Of a stretch of DNA of 14,546 bases, positions 1 to 8,101 are shown in pieces; the first letter of the stretch is position 1; the number at the start of each line of letters is the position of its first letter. Under the pieces are notes generated by a model. That model was not told the origin of the DNA and searched no databases. It saw only the letters and a program-made list of their open reading frames with translations. This DNA is from X23 sp050251575. GTDB lineage: Bacteria; Bacillota; Clostridia; SK-Y3. Where the stretch lies: the NCBI GenBank assembly GCA_050251575.1, contig JBFWMP010000061.1, positions 1 through 14,546 on the forward strand. Direction: 5' to 3'. Position numbers and translations under genes: made by a program.

Positions 1-291
1 GAGCATCATGATGAATGGCTTCAAGACTGGATGGATTTTAAGATACCCGAAGGTGAAAGTGCAAGAGAAGTCTTTGACAGAAATGTTCAGGCAGTTGATG
101 ATATTATAAATAAGCATAAACAGGGTAAGGTAGCACTTGTGACTCATTTGGGCGTGGTTAGAAATATCACTGCTTATTTACTGGGCATGACACTTGAAGG
201 CAGTTGGCATTTCAGGGTATCGAACGGCAGCATCACAAGGATTCAAGTTGATGATGGATATGGTGTTATGATTTCATTAAATGAGAAATAG
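1..291 (+). CDS. Histidine phosphatase family protein, 3' part (alpha-ribazole phosphatase-like)
   Basis: The open frame runs in from the left edge, so this is the C-terminal 96 residues of a longer protein (the family is usually about 200 aa); the N-terminal RHG motif with the first catalytic histidine lies outside the window. Visible are a PEGES motif near the start, matching the P-x-GES segment of the phosphoglycerate mutase/CobC branch, and VTHLGVVRN, which carries the second conserved histidine. The family norm there is HGG or HGx, so the Leu after His is a small deviation. The later segment WHFRVSNGSITRI resembles the W-x-x-R-x-x-NG stretch of alpha-ribazole phosphatases (cobalamin nucleotide-loop assembly). 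Family membership is fairly sure; the substrate is inferred, and other small phosphomonoesters are possible. No clear intrinsic terminator follows it. The efflux operon promoter lies about 120 bp downstream. Confidence 0.8.
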   Translation, partial: EHHDEWLQDWMDFKIPEGESAREVFDRNVQAVDDIINKHKQGKVALVTHLGVVRNITAYLLGMTLEGSWHFRVSNGSITRIQVDDGYGVMISLNEK

Positions 292-407
292 ATATTAAAA
301 ATATTCCTTCTCCGTTGACAAGTCTTTTTTTCTAAAATCACAATATTTTTTCTCTTATCTATTAATTGAGTTCCGCATTCTGATTATATAACATATCTAA
401 AATGTAC

Positions 408-436
408 TTGAATTGATTAGTAATATGTGCTAATAT
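408..436 (+). promoter_or_regulatory. Predicted sigma-A promoter of the efflux operon
   Basis: TTGAAT (408-413) and TAATAT (431-436) are separated by exactly 17 bp. A TG dinucleotide at 428-429, one base before the -10 box, makes this an extended -10. Transcription would start around 443, inside the palindrome at 441-456, leaving a leader of about 45 nt before the TetR gene. This is predicted from sequence only. Confidence 0.7.
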
Positions 437-440
437 AAAC

Positions 441-456
441 GCAAGTAAGTACTTGC
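441..456. promoter_or_regulatory. Palindromic operator, probably bound by the adjacent TetR regulator
   Basis: GCAAGTA-AG-TACTTGC is a perfect 7-bp inverted repeat with a 2-bp centre. It begins 5 bp after the -10 box and covers the predicted transcription start. That is a classic position for autorepression by a TetR-family dimer, whose gene starts 33 bp downstream. That this particular protein binds it is inferred from position and symmetry. Confidence 0.7.
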
Positions 457-488
457 ATTACTAAAAGATTTTTAAGGAGGGGCAATAT

Positions 489-1094
489 ATGAAGTCTATA
501 CAACTAAGTAGTTCTAATGAGAATGAGTTGAGCATCAGAATCATCGAAGCAGCTAAAGAGCTTTTTATGGAGCACGGATTTAAAGGTACCACCACAAAGA
601 TGATTGCTAAAGAGGCGAAAGTAAATGAAATAACACTATTTAGACACTTTAAGAGCAAAGAAGGTATTTTTACGGAAGTAGCAAAAGAAATTAACCATAA
701 CCATAAAAGGCTTGAAAATATTGTTGAAGCTGATCTCTCACCGGAAGAAATGCTTTTTGAATTTGGAATGGAGCTGTATAGGCGGATTGTTGAGAGCAAA
801 GGTGTAATGATTGTTGCTATCATTGAATCACAAAGAAGGTCAAAGTTAATTAAAGAAGTTACGCAAGTGTTAAAGACAATCATTGATATTTTAGAGAAAA
901 AATTAACAGCTCTTTATAAAGAAGGAGTATTGAAGGAAGGTGATTTTTTTACCGCATCGATGATTTATGTAGAGTCACTTATCGGACTCTTTGTTGTTCA
1001 GAGCAGGCTGGAAGGGAAAATGATTCCGGTTGAAATTGAAAGGCTATGCAGAAGTGCTTCTCAGATTCTTTTAAATGGACTATTAAAAAATTAA
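489..1094 (+). CDS. TetR/AcrR family transcriptional regulator
   Basis: This 201-aa protein has the usual TetR-family length. Residues 14-60 form the TetR_N DNA-binding domain: IRIIEAAKELFMEHGF is helix 1, followed by the helix-turn-helix TTTKMIAKEAKVNEITLFRHF (about residues 34-54) and the characteristic FKSKEGIF stretch. The rest is a helical, variable ligand-binding and dimer domain, so the inducer cannot be read from it. The ATG at 489 follows AAGGAGG (473-479). It is the first gene of a three-gene unit with an adaptor (50 bp downstream) and an RND pump, preceded by a promoter with an overlapping palindrome. The likely role is local repressor of the pump, released by a pump substrate. The family call is firm; autorepression is inferred from context. 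Confidence 0.92.
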   Translation: MKSIQLSSSNENELSIRIIEAAKELFMEHGFKGTTTKMIAKEAKVNEITLFRHFKSKEGIFTEVAKEINHNHKRLENIVEADLSPEEMLFEFGMELYRRIVESKGVMIVAIIESQRRSKLIKEVTQVLKTIIDILEKKLTALYKEGVLKEGDFFTASMIYVESLIGLFVVQSRLEGKMIPVEIERLCRSASQILLNGLLKN

Positions 1095-1130
1095 TAATAT
1101 AAAAGATTATAAAAGCAGCATATATCAAGC

Positions 1131-1136
1131 AGGAGG
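1131..1136 (+). promoter_or_regulatory. Ribosome binding site fixing a GTG start
   Basis: AGGAGG lies 7 nt before the GTG at 1144. The ATG at 1142 is followed at once by TGA in its own frame, and the in-frame ATG at 1153 is too far away (16 nt). The spacing therefore selects GTG, which also keeps the basic residues Arg-2 and Lys-3 before the lipoprotein signal core. Confidence 0.75.
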
Positions 1137-1143
1137 TATAAAT

Positions 1144-2307
1144 GTGAGGAAAATGACATCAATTTTACTTATTTGCTTTCTAGTACTGACAGGCTGTACT
1201 TCTAAGCAGGAAGAAACGGTACAAAAACAAACAGTTAAACATGTTTACACAAAGATGATAGAATCTTCAGGATATTCTGATAAGTTAACCTTGAGTGGAA
1301 ATATAATTCCGACGCAGACAGTGAAGCTTTCTTTTAAGATTCCCGGAATTGTCTCTAATGTTTTAGTAAATGAGGGGGATTTTGTACAAAAAGGCCAAGC
1401 TATTGCCGAAATGAATCAAGGAGATTATTTAATCAAGGTTAAGGCGGCACAAGCAGAGTTGAAGGCTGCCAGATTACAAATCCAGACTGAAATTCCGGCA
1501 AGAATCAACCAAGCGAAAGCCCAATATGATCTTACTAAAATTTCATATGACAGGGTAAAAACTTTATTTGAACATGAGGCTGTTAGTAAGTCTCAACTGG
1601 ACGAAATTTCGGCCAAATTAACAGTAGATGAAAATACATATCATCAAGCAGTAGATGCAAAGGTTATTGCAGAAACCAAGCTTGAGATGGCAGAGGCATC
1701 ACTTGATCTGGCAAATTCCAATATAACTGATACTATAATTTATAGTCCTATCAACGGTGTGATATTACAAAAGGTGGTGGAGACAGGAGAGACAACAGAT
1801 GCCGGTTACCCCATTGTTGCAATTGGTGAGGTAGACAAGGTCTGGAGCCAAATTGGCGTGCCTGATGAACATATAAATCTTTTGCATATCGGTCAAAAAG
1901 CAGATGTTTACATTTATGGGATAGACAAATCTGTAGAGGGCATAGTTGCCGAAATAACTTCTTTAGCAGATACAAAAACGAGGACATTCCCTGTAAAGAT
2001 TTTAATTAACAATTTCAATGGTGAGCTCAAACCAGGAATGATTAGCAAAGTAGATATTCGTCTAAGTGATTCAGAAAAAATACTTATTCCTTTATCAAGT
2101 GTCATGCATTTATCTGCCGGGTCAGCTGTCTATATTTATTTAAATGACACACAAACAGTCAGTAAAAGAATCATTGAAACCGGAGAAATTTTAAAGGATC
2201 GAATTGAGGTTATAAAAGGACTAGAGCATGGTGAAAAAGTGATTGTTGAGGGACAGTTTGTTCTTAGGGATGGGGATAAGGTGACGGCAGAGGAGATGAT
2301 AGAATGA
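1144..2307 (+). CDS. RND efflux adaptor (membrane fusion) lipoprotein, HlyD/AcrA type
   Basis: This 387-aa protein links an RND pump to the cell exterior. Residues 4-18 are a lipoprotein signal with lipobox LTGC, so Cys18 should be lipidated and the protein anchored on the outer face of the cytoplasmic membrane. The domains follow the family order: half of a lipoyl-like domain around residues 48-90 (the PGIVSNVLVNEGDFVQKGQ segment), an alpha-helical hairpin of about residues 95-195 rich in Ala, Glu, Lys and Gln, the second lipoyl half (SPINGVILQKVVETGE, about 201-216), a beta-barrel (about 230-310) and a membrane-proximal domain ending in GLEHGEKVIVEGQFVLRDGDKV. Its stop overlaps the permease start (ATGA), which implies translational coupling. 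No TolC-like outer-membrane factor is present, as expected for a monoderm. Substrate unknown. Confidence 0.92.
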   Translation: MRKMTSILLICFLVLTGCTSKQEETVQKQTVKHVYTKMIESSGYSDKLTLSGNIIPTQTVKLSFKIPGIVSNVLVNEGDFVQKGQAIAEMNQGDYLIKVKAAQAELKAARLQIQTEIPARINQAKAQYDLTKISYDRVKTLFEHEAVSKSQLDEISAKLTVDENTYHQAVDAKVIAETKLEMAEASLDLANSNITDTIIYSPINGVILQKVVETGETTDAGYPIVAIGEVDKVWSQIGVPDEHINLLHIGQKADVYIYGIDKSVEGIVAEITSLADTKTRTFPVKILINNFNGELKPGMISKVDIRLSDSEKILIPLSSVMHLSAGSAVYIYLNDTQTVSKRIIETGEILKDRIEVIKGLEHGEKVIVEGQFVLRDGDKVTAEEMIE

Positions 2308-5300
2308 TAAAATGGAGCATAGAGCATAAAAGTATTATTATGCTGCTCACTTTAGTAATATTAGTTTGTGGTGCATTTTCATATATTGCCATGGAAAGGC
2401 AAGAAAATCCCACTATTGCAGCTCCATTTGCCGCAATAAAATGTGTCTATCCGGGAGCAAGTCCTGAAGATATCGAGAAACTCATAATCAAGCCTATTGA
2501 AGATAAAATTCGGGAATTTTCAGATATAAAAAGAATTGAAAGCTTTTCTATGGACAGCATTGGTATCGTTAAAGTAACACTAAAAGATATTAGTGACGAG
2601 GAAATAGATAAGGCTTGGGAAGAGATAAAAGAGGATTTGGACACTGTGAAAAGTGAGCTTCCCTTGAATGCTCAGGAGCCAATGATTGAAACTGACCTTG
2701 CAAGTACTTATGGTATCATTATGGGTCTAACTTCTCAAGATTATACCTATGAGGATTTAAGCAATGTAGCTAATAAGCTTAAGGACCAATTAATCAAAGA
2801 CCCAGGTGTAAAGGCGGTTGATATTGATGGAGAGATTGATGAAGAAGTACACATCAATCTTGATATGATTAAGTTAGAGCAGTATGGTGTTTCTCCGACA
2901 TCAATTTCCACAGCAATAAAGGCTAGAAATATCAATATTCCTGGCGGCAATCTTATCATTGACAAGGTAAAAGTACCTGTTCAGATTTCCGGAGAATATA
3001 AGGATATTCAAGAGGTTGAAAATACTATTGTAGCAGTTTCAACTGAAACGGGCGCGCCCATCTACTTAAAAAATGTTGCTGATGTAGTGCAAAAACAAGA
3101 AAAGAAAGAGATATTTGCTTCTGTAAATAATGAAAAGGCTTTGCTTATTGGTGTCAAATATATGGATGAGCAAAACATGGTGGCTATAGAAAAGCGATTA
3201 AACACAATTATTGATCAATTTAAGGCTAATCAACTGTATGAGAATATGGAGCTTATTGAACTGACAGATCAAGCAGATTTCGTAAAGAATGCCATAAGTT
3301 TATTTGAGAATAATCTTATTTCTGCCGTTTTGTTAGTGATTGCAGTAGTGATTGTGACAATGGGGGTTAGAAGTGCTGTTGTTGTTTCCTTCCCTATACC
3401 GATTGTTGTGGCAATGGTATTTATTTATATGTACTTTTCTGGGATTCCTTTACATCAGGTTTCAATAGCATCATTAATTATATCTCTTAGTCTATTAGTA
3501 GCAAATGGTATTGTTGCTAATGATAATATCAATGTTTATATGGACAAAGGGAAGGATAGATTAACCTCATGTATAAAGGGCATAGAAGAGGTTAAAATTC
3601 CAATATTGACGTCTACCCTTACGACGATTGCTTCGTTTTTGCCTTTGGCTATGATGCAGGGAAGTGCCGGAAAATTTGCAAAAAGCTTACCGATTTTGGT
3701 TTCTTTAGCTTTGTTAGCCTCTTATATAACCTCGTTAACGGTCATTCCTGTTACAGGCTACAAGCTTTTGGATCCTAAAGAAAAGAACATTGACGGTAAG
3801 TCCTTAAAAGTAAAAATAACAAAAGCATTAAAAGTGGATGGGTTTTTGAAAGGTGTACTTAATACTTATGGAAGCATTCTTGTCTTAGCATTAAAGGCTC
3901 CCCGTATTATTATACTTTTTTTTGTGGGTGTACTCATTTTAAGTCTATCAGTTATACCAACATTAGGTGTTCAGCTGTTTCCACCTGTAGAAAGAGATCA
4001 ATATGTTATTGATGTCACAGTAAAAGACGGAAGTGATGTAGAAAAAACTGAAAAAACAGTTGCAATGATAGGGGATTTATTAGAGAAAGATAAGTCTGTC
4101 AGTGATTTTGCATGCAAGGTAGGTGATGGTATGTTGAAGTATTATATCACATTTACACCTAATGATCTGGCTTCTAACAAAGCGCAATTTCTTGTAAATG
4201 GTGACCGTAGTGAAGTTGGAAGAATAGAGAAAGAATTAAGTGCAAAGGTTCCGGGTGCTTTAGTAAATATAAAGCAGCTCGAGACTGCAGTACCTGTAAC
4301 TTATCCTGTTCAGATACGAATATCAGGGAATGAGACATCAGAACTCAGACGTATGGCAGAGGAGATAAAGAATAAGGTTTTTAATACGCCGGGCGTGAAA
4401 ATTTTAGAGGACAATTATGGATATGATTCCTATAAGCTTAATGTAGAGATCAATGAAGAGAAATCCAATATGGTCGGTATTACAAACTATGATGTTGCGA
4501 GTACTGTAAGAATGGCTGTTAATGGGCTTGAAGTTTCGGAGCTTAAAAATGAGAATATAGAAAAGGATTCTCTGCCTATTATCATTAAGATTCCAGATCA
4601 ACAAAAGAAAGATAGGGATATTTTAGACAATATTTTCCTTACTTCCCAAGTTACAAATAAAAACATTCCTATAAATCAAATTGCTGAAATAGAAACGAAA
4701 TCTTCTTTGAATAAAATAGTAAGAAGAAATGCAAAAAGAACGATTACTATAGGAATGTTTGTTGAAACCGGATACAGTTCAAATAATGTTTTAGAATCTT
4801 GTGAAGAGATTCTAAAGGACTATGAATTGCCTGACGGATACACTATAGAGTTTGGAGGAGAAGATGAAGAACGCAATGATGCCTTTGATTCTATGAAAAT
4901 TCCGGCTATTGTTGCAATCGCTATTATCTATCTTATTTTAGTGATGCAATTTGGTGACTTGACAGGACCACTAATCATCATGGGGACAATACCTTTATCT
5001 TTTATAGGAGTTATATGGGGATTGAAGTGGATGGGATATCCTATAGGTTTTATGGCTCTTTTAGGGGCAATAAGCCTAATGGGAGTCGTTGTGAATAATG
5101 GGATTGTACTGTTGGACTATATTAAACTTTTGGTTAAGGAAAGTGATGACACAAAAGAAGCTATTGTTGAAGCATGCAAGATGAGATTGCGTCCTATCAT
5201 CATAGGAATGATTACGACAGTTATTTCACTTATTCCCTTAGCGCGGTCCGGCGGAGCATTATGGGCACCTATGGCTACCTCAATTATATTTGGTATGCTC

Positions 5301-5405
5301 ATTTCATCTATTCTAACATTGTTTGTAATCCCTTGTGCATACTTCGTTATAGAAGCAAAGAAGGATAAAATCAGACAATTTATTACTAAAGCCAAGACGT
5401 TATAA
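2304..5405 (+). CDS. Efflux RND transporter permease subunit (AcrB/HAE family) with altered proton-relay residues
   Basis: At 1033 aa this is a full-length RND permease: TM1 (about residues 11-29), a first large extracytoplasmic loop (about 30-335), a TM2-6 block (about 336-490), TM7 (about 535-552), a second large loop (about 553-865) and a final TM8-12 block (about 866-1017). The two halves show the family's internal repeat, with PIPIVV/TIPLSF, the TTIASFLPLA and TTVISLIPLA pairs, and RLRP at 961-964. Aligned by eye to AcrB, the essential Asp407-Asp408 pair is Ala400-Asn401 (LLVANGIV), Lys940 is Asn931 (VVVNNGIV) and Thr978 is Gly968; only Arg971 is kept (Arg961). Asn at the Lys position occurs in other RND groups, but loss of both Asp is unusual. 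It is translationally coupled to the adaptor and probably exports hydrophobic compounds. The coupling ion and substrate cannot be read from the sequence. Confidence 0.93.
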   Translation: MIKWSIEHKSIIMLLTLVILVCGAFSYIAMERQENPTIAAPFAAIKCVYPGASPEDIEKLIIKPIEDKIREFSDIKRIESFSMDSIGIVKVTLKDISDEEIDKAWEEIKEDLDTVKSELPLNAQEPMIETDLASTYGIIMGLTSQDYTYEDLSNVANKLKDQLIKDPGVKAVDIDGEIDEEVHINLDMIKLEQYGVSPTSISTAIKARNINIPGGNLIIDKVKVPVQISGEYKDIQEVENTIVAVSTETGAPIYLKNVADVVQKQEKKEIFASVNNEKALLIGVKYMDEQNMVAIEKRLNTIIDQFKANQLYENMELIELTDQADFVKNAISLFENNLISAVLLVIAVVIVTMGVRSAVVVSFPIPIVVAMVFIYMYFSGIPLHQVSIASLIISLSLLVANGIVANDNINVYMDKGKDRLTSCIKGIEEVKIPILTSTLTTIASFLPLAMMQGSAGKFAKSLPILVSLALLASYITSLTVIPVTGYKLLDPKEKNIDGKSLKVKITKALKVDGFLKGVLNTYGSILVLALKAPRIIILFFVGVLILSLSVIPTLGVQLFPPVERDQYVIDVTVKDGSDVEKTEKTVAMIGDLLEKDKSVSDFACKVGDGMLKYYITFTPNDLASNKAQFLVNGDRSEVGRIEKELSAKVPGALVNIKQLETAVPVTYPVQIRISGNETSELRRMAEEIKNKVFNTPGVKILEDNYGYDSYKLNVEINEEKSNMVGITNYDVASTVRMAVNGLEVSELKNENIEKDSLPIIIKIPDQQKKDRDILDNIFLTSQVTNKNIPINQIAEIETKSSLNKIVRRNAKRTITIGMFVETGYSSNNVLESCEEILKDYELPDGYTIEFGGEDEERNDAFDSMKIPAIVAIAIIYLILVMQFGDLTGPLIIMGTIPLSFIGVIWGLKWMGYPIGFMALLGAISLMGVVVNNGIVLLDYIKLLVKESDDTKEAIVEACKMRLRPIIIGMITTVISLIPLARSGGALWAPMATSIIFGMLISSILTLFVIPCAYFVIEAKKDKIRQFITKAKTL

Positions 5406-5419
5406 TTTTTAAGAATAGT

Positions 5420-5460
5420 ATAAGCCACGAGATACAGTTTATCTATATCTCGTGGCTTAT
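5420..5460. terminator. Hairpin terminator between convergent genes
   Basis: ATAAGCCACGAGATA (5420-5434) pairs perfectly over 15 bp with 5446-5460 around an 11-nt loop. It sits between the stop of the RND gene (5405) and the stop of the convergent SLH gene (5464), so it probably serves both strands. The T-tracts on either side are short, so termination strength rests on the stem. Confidence 0.75.
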
Positions 5461-5463
5461 GTG

Positions 5464-7626
5464 TTATCTTTGCAAATAGTTATAAATCAGCACTGCCGCT
5501 TCTGCCCTTGTTAATTTGTTTTTAGGATTAAAATAGCCGTCATTTCCACTAATTATTTTTAATCCTTGGGCTATTGCAACATAGCCTACTAAATCAGGAT
5601 GTATATTTTTCACATCCTTAAAGGTACAATTGAAGATACCTTTTATATCTGCAACCTTATCGTATCTTAAAGCCCTGATGAGGAATTTTATACTATCTTC
5701 TCTTGTGATATTTGATTCGGGTGTTTTTTCATTTTCTTTTACGATTCCTTCTCTTATTAAATATCTGTATAATTCATCTGTTTCTTTCTTGTTATCATCG
5801 GATACAGGATATACTCCATAGTAGTTCAGTGTCTTTGAAAGAAGGAGGAGAAAATCTCTTTGTGTAATATCTTGCTCAGGTTTAAACTTTGTTCCTTCAA
5901 ATGCAATGCCGTATTCTGCAAGGACATTGATTTGAGACTGTGCGAAATGTCCGTCGATATCGGTGTATTCCGCAGGCTTGTTCTCTTTATAAGGCTTGCC
6001 GTCATAATTTAGAACAGTTCCTGTATTTGCATCAAGCAATATTGGTTTCTTTTCATTTGGAGCATAAACGAGCTTTACTTCTGCGTTTTCTGAAGAAGGA
6101 CCAGGGTATATTATTTTTGCAGTATTATCTGTATATTTTAGTTTGTATTGAAGCTCAAGTCCTATTTCAGTAAACATTTTATTATATATTTCATCTAGAG
6201 ACATAACATTATCTATGGATGCAAATTCGATATCGTACCATTCTGTCTCGTAATTTATAATTTTTCCGTTAACAGCATCATAAGTAACGTTGATGTAATT
6301 GCTCGGGAATAGAGCATCATTTACCTTTCTTACATATCTGAAGCTATATTGGGTTGGCTTTTCATCATCGTTATAAATGATTATATTACCGTTATAAGTA
6401 TCATCAAACTCCACTTCTTTAAATTTAGCAGGTTGAAGTTCTTTGATGAATTTTTCTACTGCTGTTTTTGAGGCAGCTTCGTCATATACTGGCTTTTTAT
6501 CACCGTTATAGGGGGCATTTACATAAAATCCTTTAATTTCTCCAGTTTTTGCATTAATTCTAATACTTGAGTGCCTATATTCATTATTGTTATTTTGAGG
6601 CTCTTTTGTAAAATAAAGATGCCATGAAAAATCTTGCTTGATAGGCCAATCCCTTGTAAGATTGGAACTGGTCAACTTTAAATCGCTTGTCAATTCCAAG
6701 GATTTGAAATTTCGGGCAGTTTTTTCAGCACTTTGCAGGCTGATCAGCTTTGATGCTTCTTCAACAGCGTTCAACTCTTCGGGTGAAAGTATTGCCTGGT
6801 CGGCCTTACTTTCGTTTTTGGCGTACATACCCATATCACCGGGATATCCTCCACGTCCACCGCCATAGTAGAAAGGAGCAAGATTGACTTTGTCTCCGGT
6901 TAATGCATCAATATAATAGTTGGATAAGTATTTTGGAGTATACAATGCATAGGTATTTAATACTTCGTCATCATATGTATAATTATATACCAGTCTCAAA
7001 CCAAGCTTTTCTTTATATGCCTTTTGAGCTTCTTCAACAGAAATAGCCTTTTCTGCATTTGGGAATGTCAGGTTAGGGGTCCAATGATAATAAAAGCTTT
7101 GCACTTCACCGGTTTCGCGGCTAACTTCGATAGAAACATTATCATTGGAGAAAGGAATCCCGTTAACCAATCTAATATAGCTAAAGTAATAGGTTGGTTC
7201 CATGAGAGTAGTCTGATTGTTTTCCATGTATTTCAGCTGGGACACAATTTCCGGATGTATATGCTTAATAAATTGTTCCGCTTTCACTTTGGCATCCTGT
7301 TTACTGAACTTTGGAAGTTTTCTCTGCTCATATTGGTAAGGCTTATAATAATTATAGCTGAGAATGTTTCCAGCGTTATCAATTCGGACACTCATATTTC
7401 CGTCTAAGCCTTCTTTGCTGTTCCAGTTAAGGCTCCATACAGGTTTGTTATTTTCTGTAAATATATTATAGTTAAATTCTGTAAAATTATTGGGGATAGT
7501 AAATTTTTCTTTTGTGGATTTTATTGCATTTTCCAGACCTTGATCGCTTTCAGCAAAGGCAAAGGTAGGGGCTAGACACATTGTTAACATAAATACTGCC
7601 ATAATTAGTGCTACTTTCCTTTTCAC
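5464..7626 (-). CDS. Secreted S-layer homology protein with YcdB/YcdC-type repeats
   Basis: This 720-aa protein starts at GTG, preceded by AAGAGGTGAT at good spacing. Residues 1-25 are a Sec signal peptide (KRK, hydrophobic core, cleavage probably after AFA). Two or more PepSY-like YcdB/YcdC repeats follow: about residues 30-250, with SVRIDNAGNILSYNYY and SIEVSRETGEVQSFYY, and about 295-545, with SIRINAKTGEIKGFY and NVTYDAVNGKIINYE. Each has a beta-hairpin of the form x-(D/E/N)-x-x-(T/A/N)-G-(E/K/N)-(I/V). A Gly-rich linker (YYGGGRGGYPGDMGMY) separates the blocks. Three SLH domains end the protein (about 553-600, 616-655, 668-715). The third has canonical LTRAEAAVLIYNYL, the second ITREDSIKFL, and the first a variant ITQRD. 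SLH trimers bind secondary cell-wall polymer, so it should sit on the cell surface. The function of YcdB repeats is not established. It is monocistronic and convergent to the pump operon. Confidence 0.88.
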   Translation of the reverse strand: MKRKVALIMAVFMLTMCLAPTFAFAESDQGLENAIKSTKEKFTIPNNFTEFNYNIFTENNKPVWSLNWNSKEGLDGNMSVRIDNAGNILSYNYYKPYQYEQRKLPKFSKQDAKVKAEQFIKHIHPEIVSQLKYMENNQTTLMEPTYYFSYIRLVNGIPFSNDNVSIEVSRETGEVQSFYYHWTPNLTFPNAEKAISVEEAQKAYKEKLGLRLVYNYTYDDEVLNTYALYTPKYLSNYYIDALTGDKVNLAPFYYGGGRGGYPGDMGMYAKNESKADQAILSPEELNAVEEASKLISLQSAEKTARNFKSLELTSDLKLTSSNLTRDWPIKQDFSWHLYFTKEPQNNNNEYRHSSIRINAKTGEIKGFYVNAPYNGDKKPVYDEAASKTAVEKFIKELQPAKFKEVEFDDTYNGNIIIYNDDEKPTQYSFRYVRKVNDALFPSNYINVTYDAVNGKIINYETEWYDIEFASIDNVMSLDEIYNKMFTEIGLELQYKLKYTDNTAKIIYPGPSSENAEVKLVYAPNEKKPILLDANTGTVLNYDGKPYKENKPAEYTDIDGHFAQSQINVLAEYGIAFEGTKFKPEQDITQRDFLLLLSKTLNYYGVYPVSDDNKKETDELYRYLIREGIVKENEKTPESNITREDSIKFLIRALRYDKVADIKGIFNCTFKDVKNIHPDLVGYVAIAQGLKIISGNDGYFNPKNKLTRAEAAVLIYNYLQR

Positions 7627-7752
7627 TTAAATCACCTCTTAATTATTTTTTGTTTTTCTTTTTACTATTTGGACTTATGAATTTTTAAAAAGTTCCAATA
7701 AAATTGTAAAGATATTTTAAATTATTTGCACTTTTTTGGTTATACTAAATCT

Positions 7753-7760
7753 AAGGAGGT
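7753..7760 (+). promoter_or_regulatory. Ribosome binding site deciding the start of the small gene
   Basis: AAGGAGGT ends 8 nt before the ATG at 7769. The open frame extends upstream to a TTG at 7736, but that would place this site inside the coding region, so 7769 is the start. Confidence 0.85.
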
Positions 7761-7768
7761 GCATAGTC

Positions 7769-8101
7769 ATGCGGTTAATAGCTAGATTACCGATTGAAGA
7801 GCAGGTAAGCTCACTTGTAGATTCACTGAGAAATATAGGATTTGATCGTGGAGATATGATAATAAGCAATCTCGCAGATGAACAGAGTTTTGACAGTGTT
7901 GAACAGGCAACCGAGGCTGGAGTATCAATGATAAAAACTGAACGGAATGGGTTAAATGATACGGGGACATTTGCACAGGGAATTAAAGGATTAAAAGGTA
8001 AAGAAGGAATTATAGTAGCCGTAAAAACACCCAAACATGAGGCTTCTAAAGTTAGAGAAATTATGGAACAGTCAGGAGCAGTGGAAATTATACAGGATTG
8101 A
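7769..8101 (+). CDS. Small uncharacterised alpha/beta protein (110 aa)
   Basis: I do not recognise this gene by name. The start is set by a strong AAGGAGGT. The protein is soluble, with no signal peptide or membrane segment. Its ends look like two similar beta-alpha units: RLIARLPIEEQVSSLVDSLRNIGF-D at the N-terminus (about residues 2-27), and GIIVAVKTPKHEASKVREIMEQSGAVEI at the C-terminus (about 80-107). The middle has a Gly-containing stretch, GTFAQGIKGLKGKEG. This layout vaguely recalls the alpha/beta part of general stress protein 17M-like (YflT) domains, in which a strand, a helix with Glu/Ala, and a 'GA-x-x-I' end recur. That is only a suggestion. It stands alone, divergent from the SLH gene and followed by its own terminator. 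Confidence 0.8.
   Translation: MRLIARLPIEEQVSSLVDSLRNIGFDRGDMIISNLADEQSFDSVEQATEAGVSMIKTERNGLNDTGTFAQGIKGLKGKEGIIVAVKTPKHEASKVREIMEQSGAVEIIQD

Noticed and set aside
315..338. TTGACA (315-320) with TAAAAT (333-338) as a promoter after the phosphatase gene
   Set aside because: The spacer is 12 bp. The TTGAAT-17-TAATAT promoter nearer the TetR gene is much better.
461..883. Long minus-strand open frame across the TetR gene
   Set aside because: It is the antisense shadow of a clear TetR coding sequence, without its own ribosome binding site or a recognisable protein.
7726..7746. TTGCAC and TATACT as a promoter for the 110-aa gene
   Set aside because: The spacing is only 9 bp, far from 16-18, and no good -35 exists at the right distance. 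An alternative sigma factor is possible, but I cannot support one.
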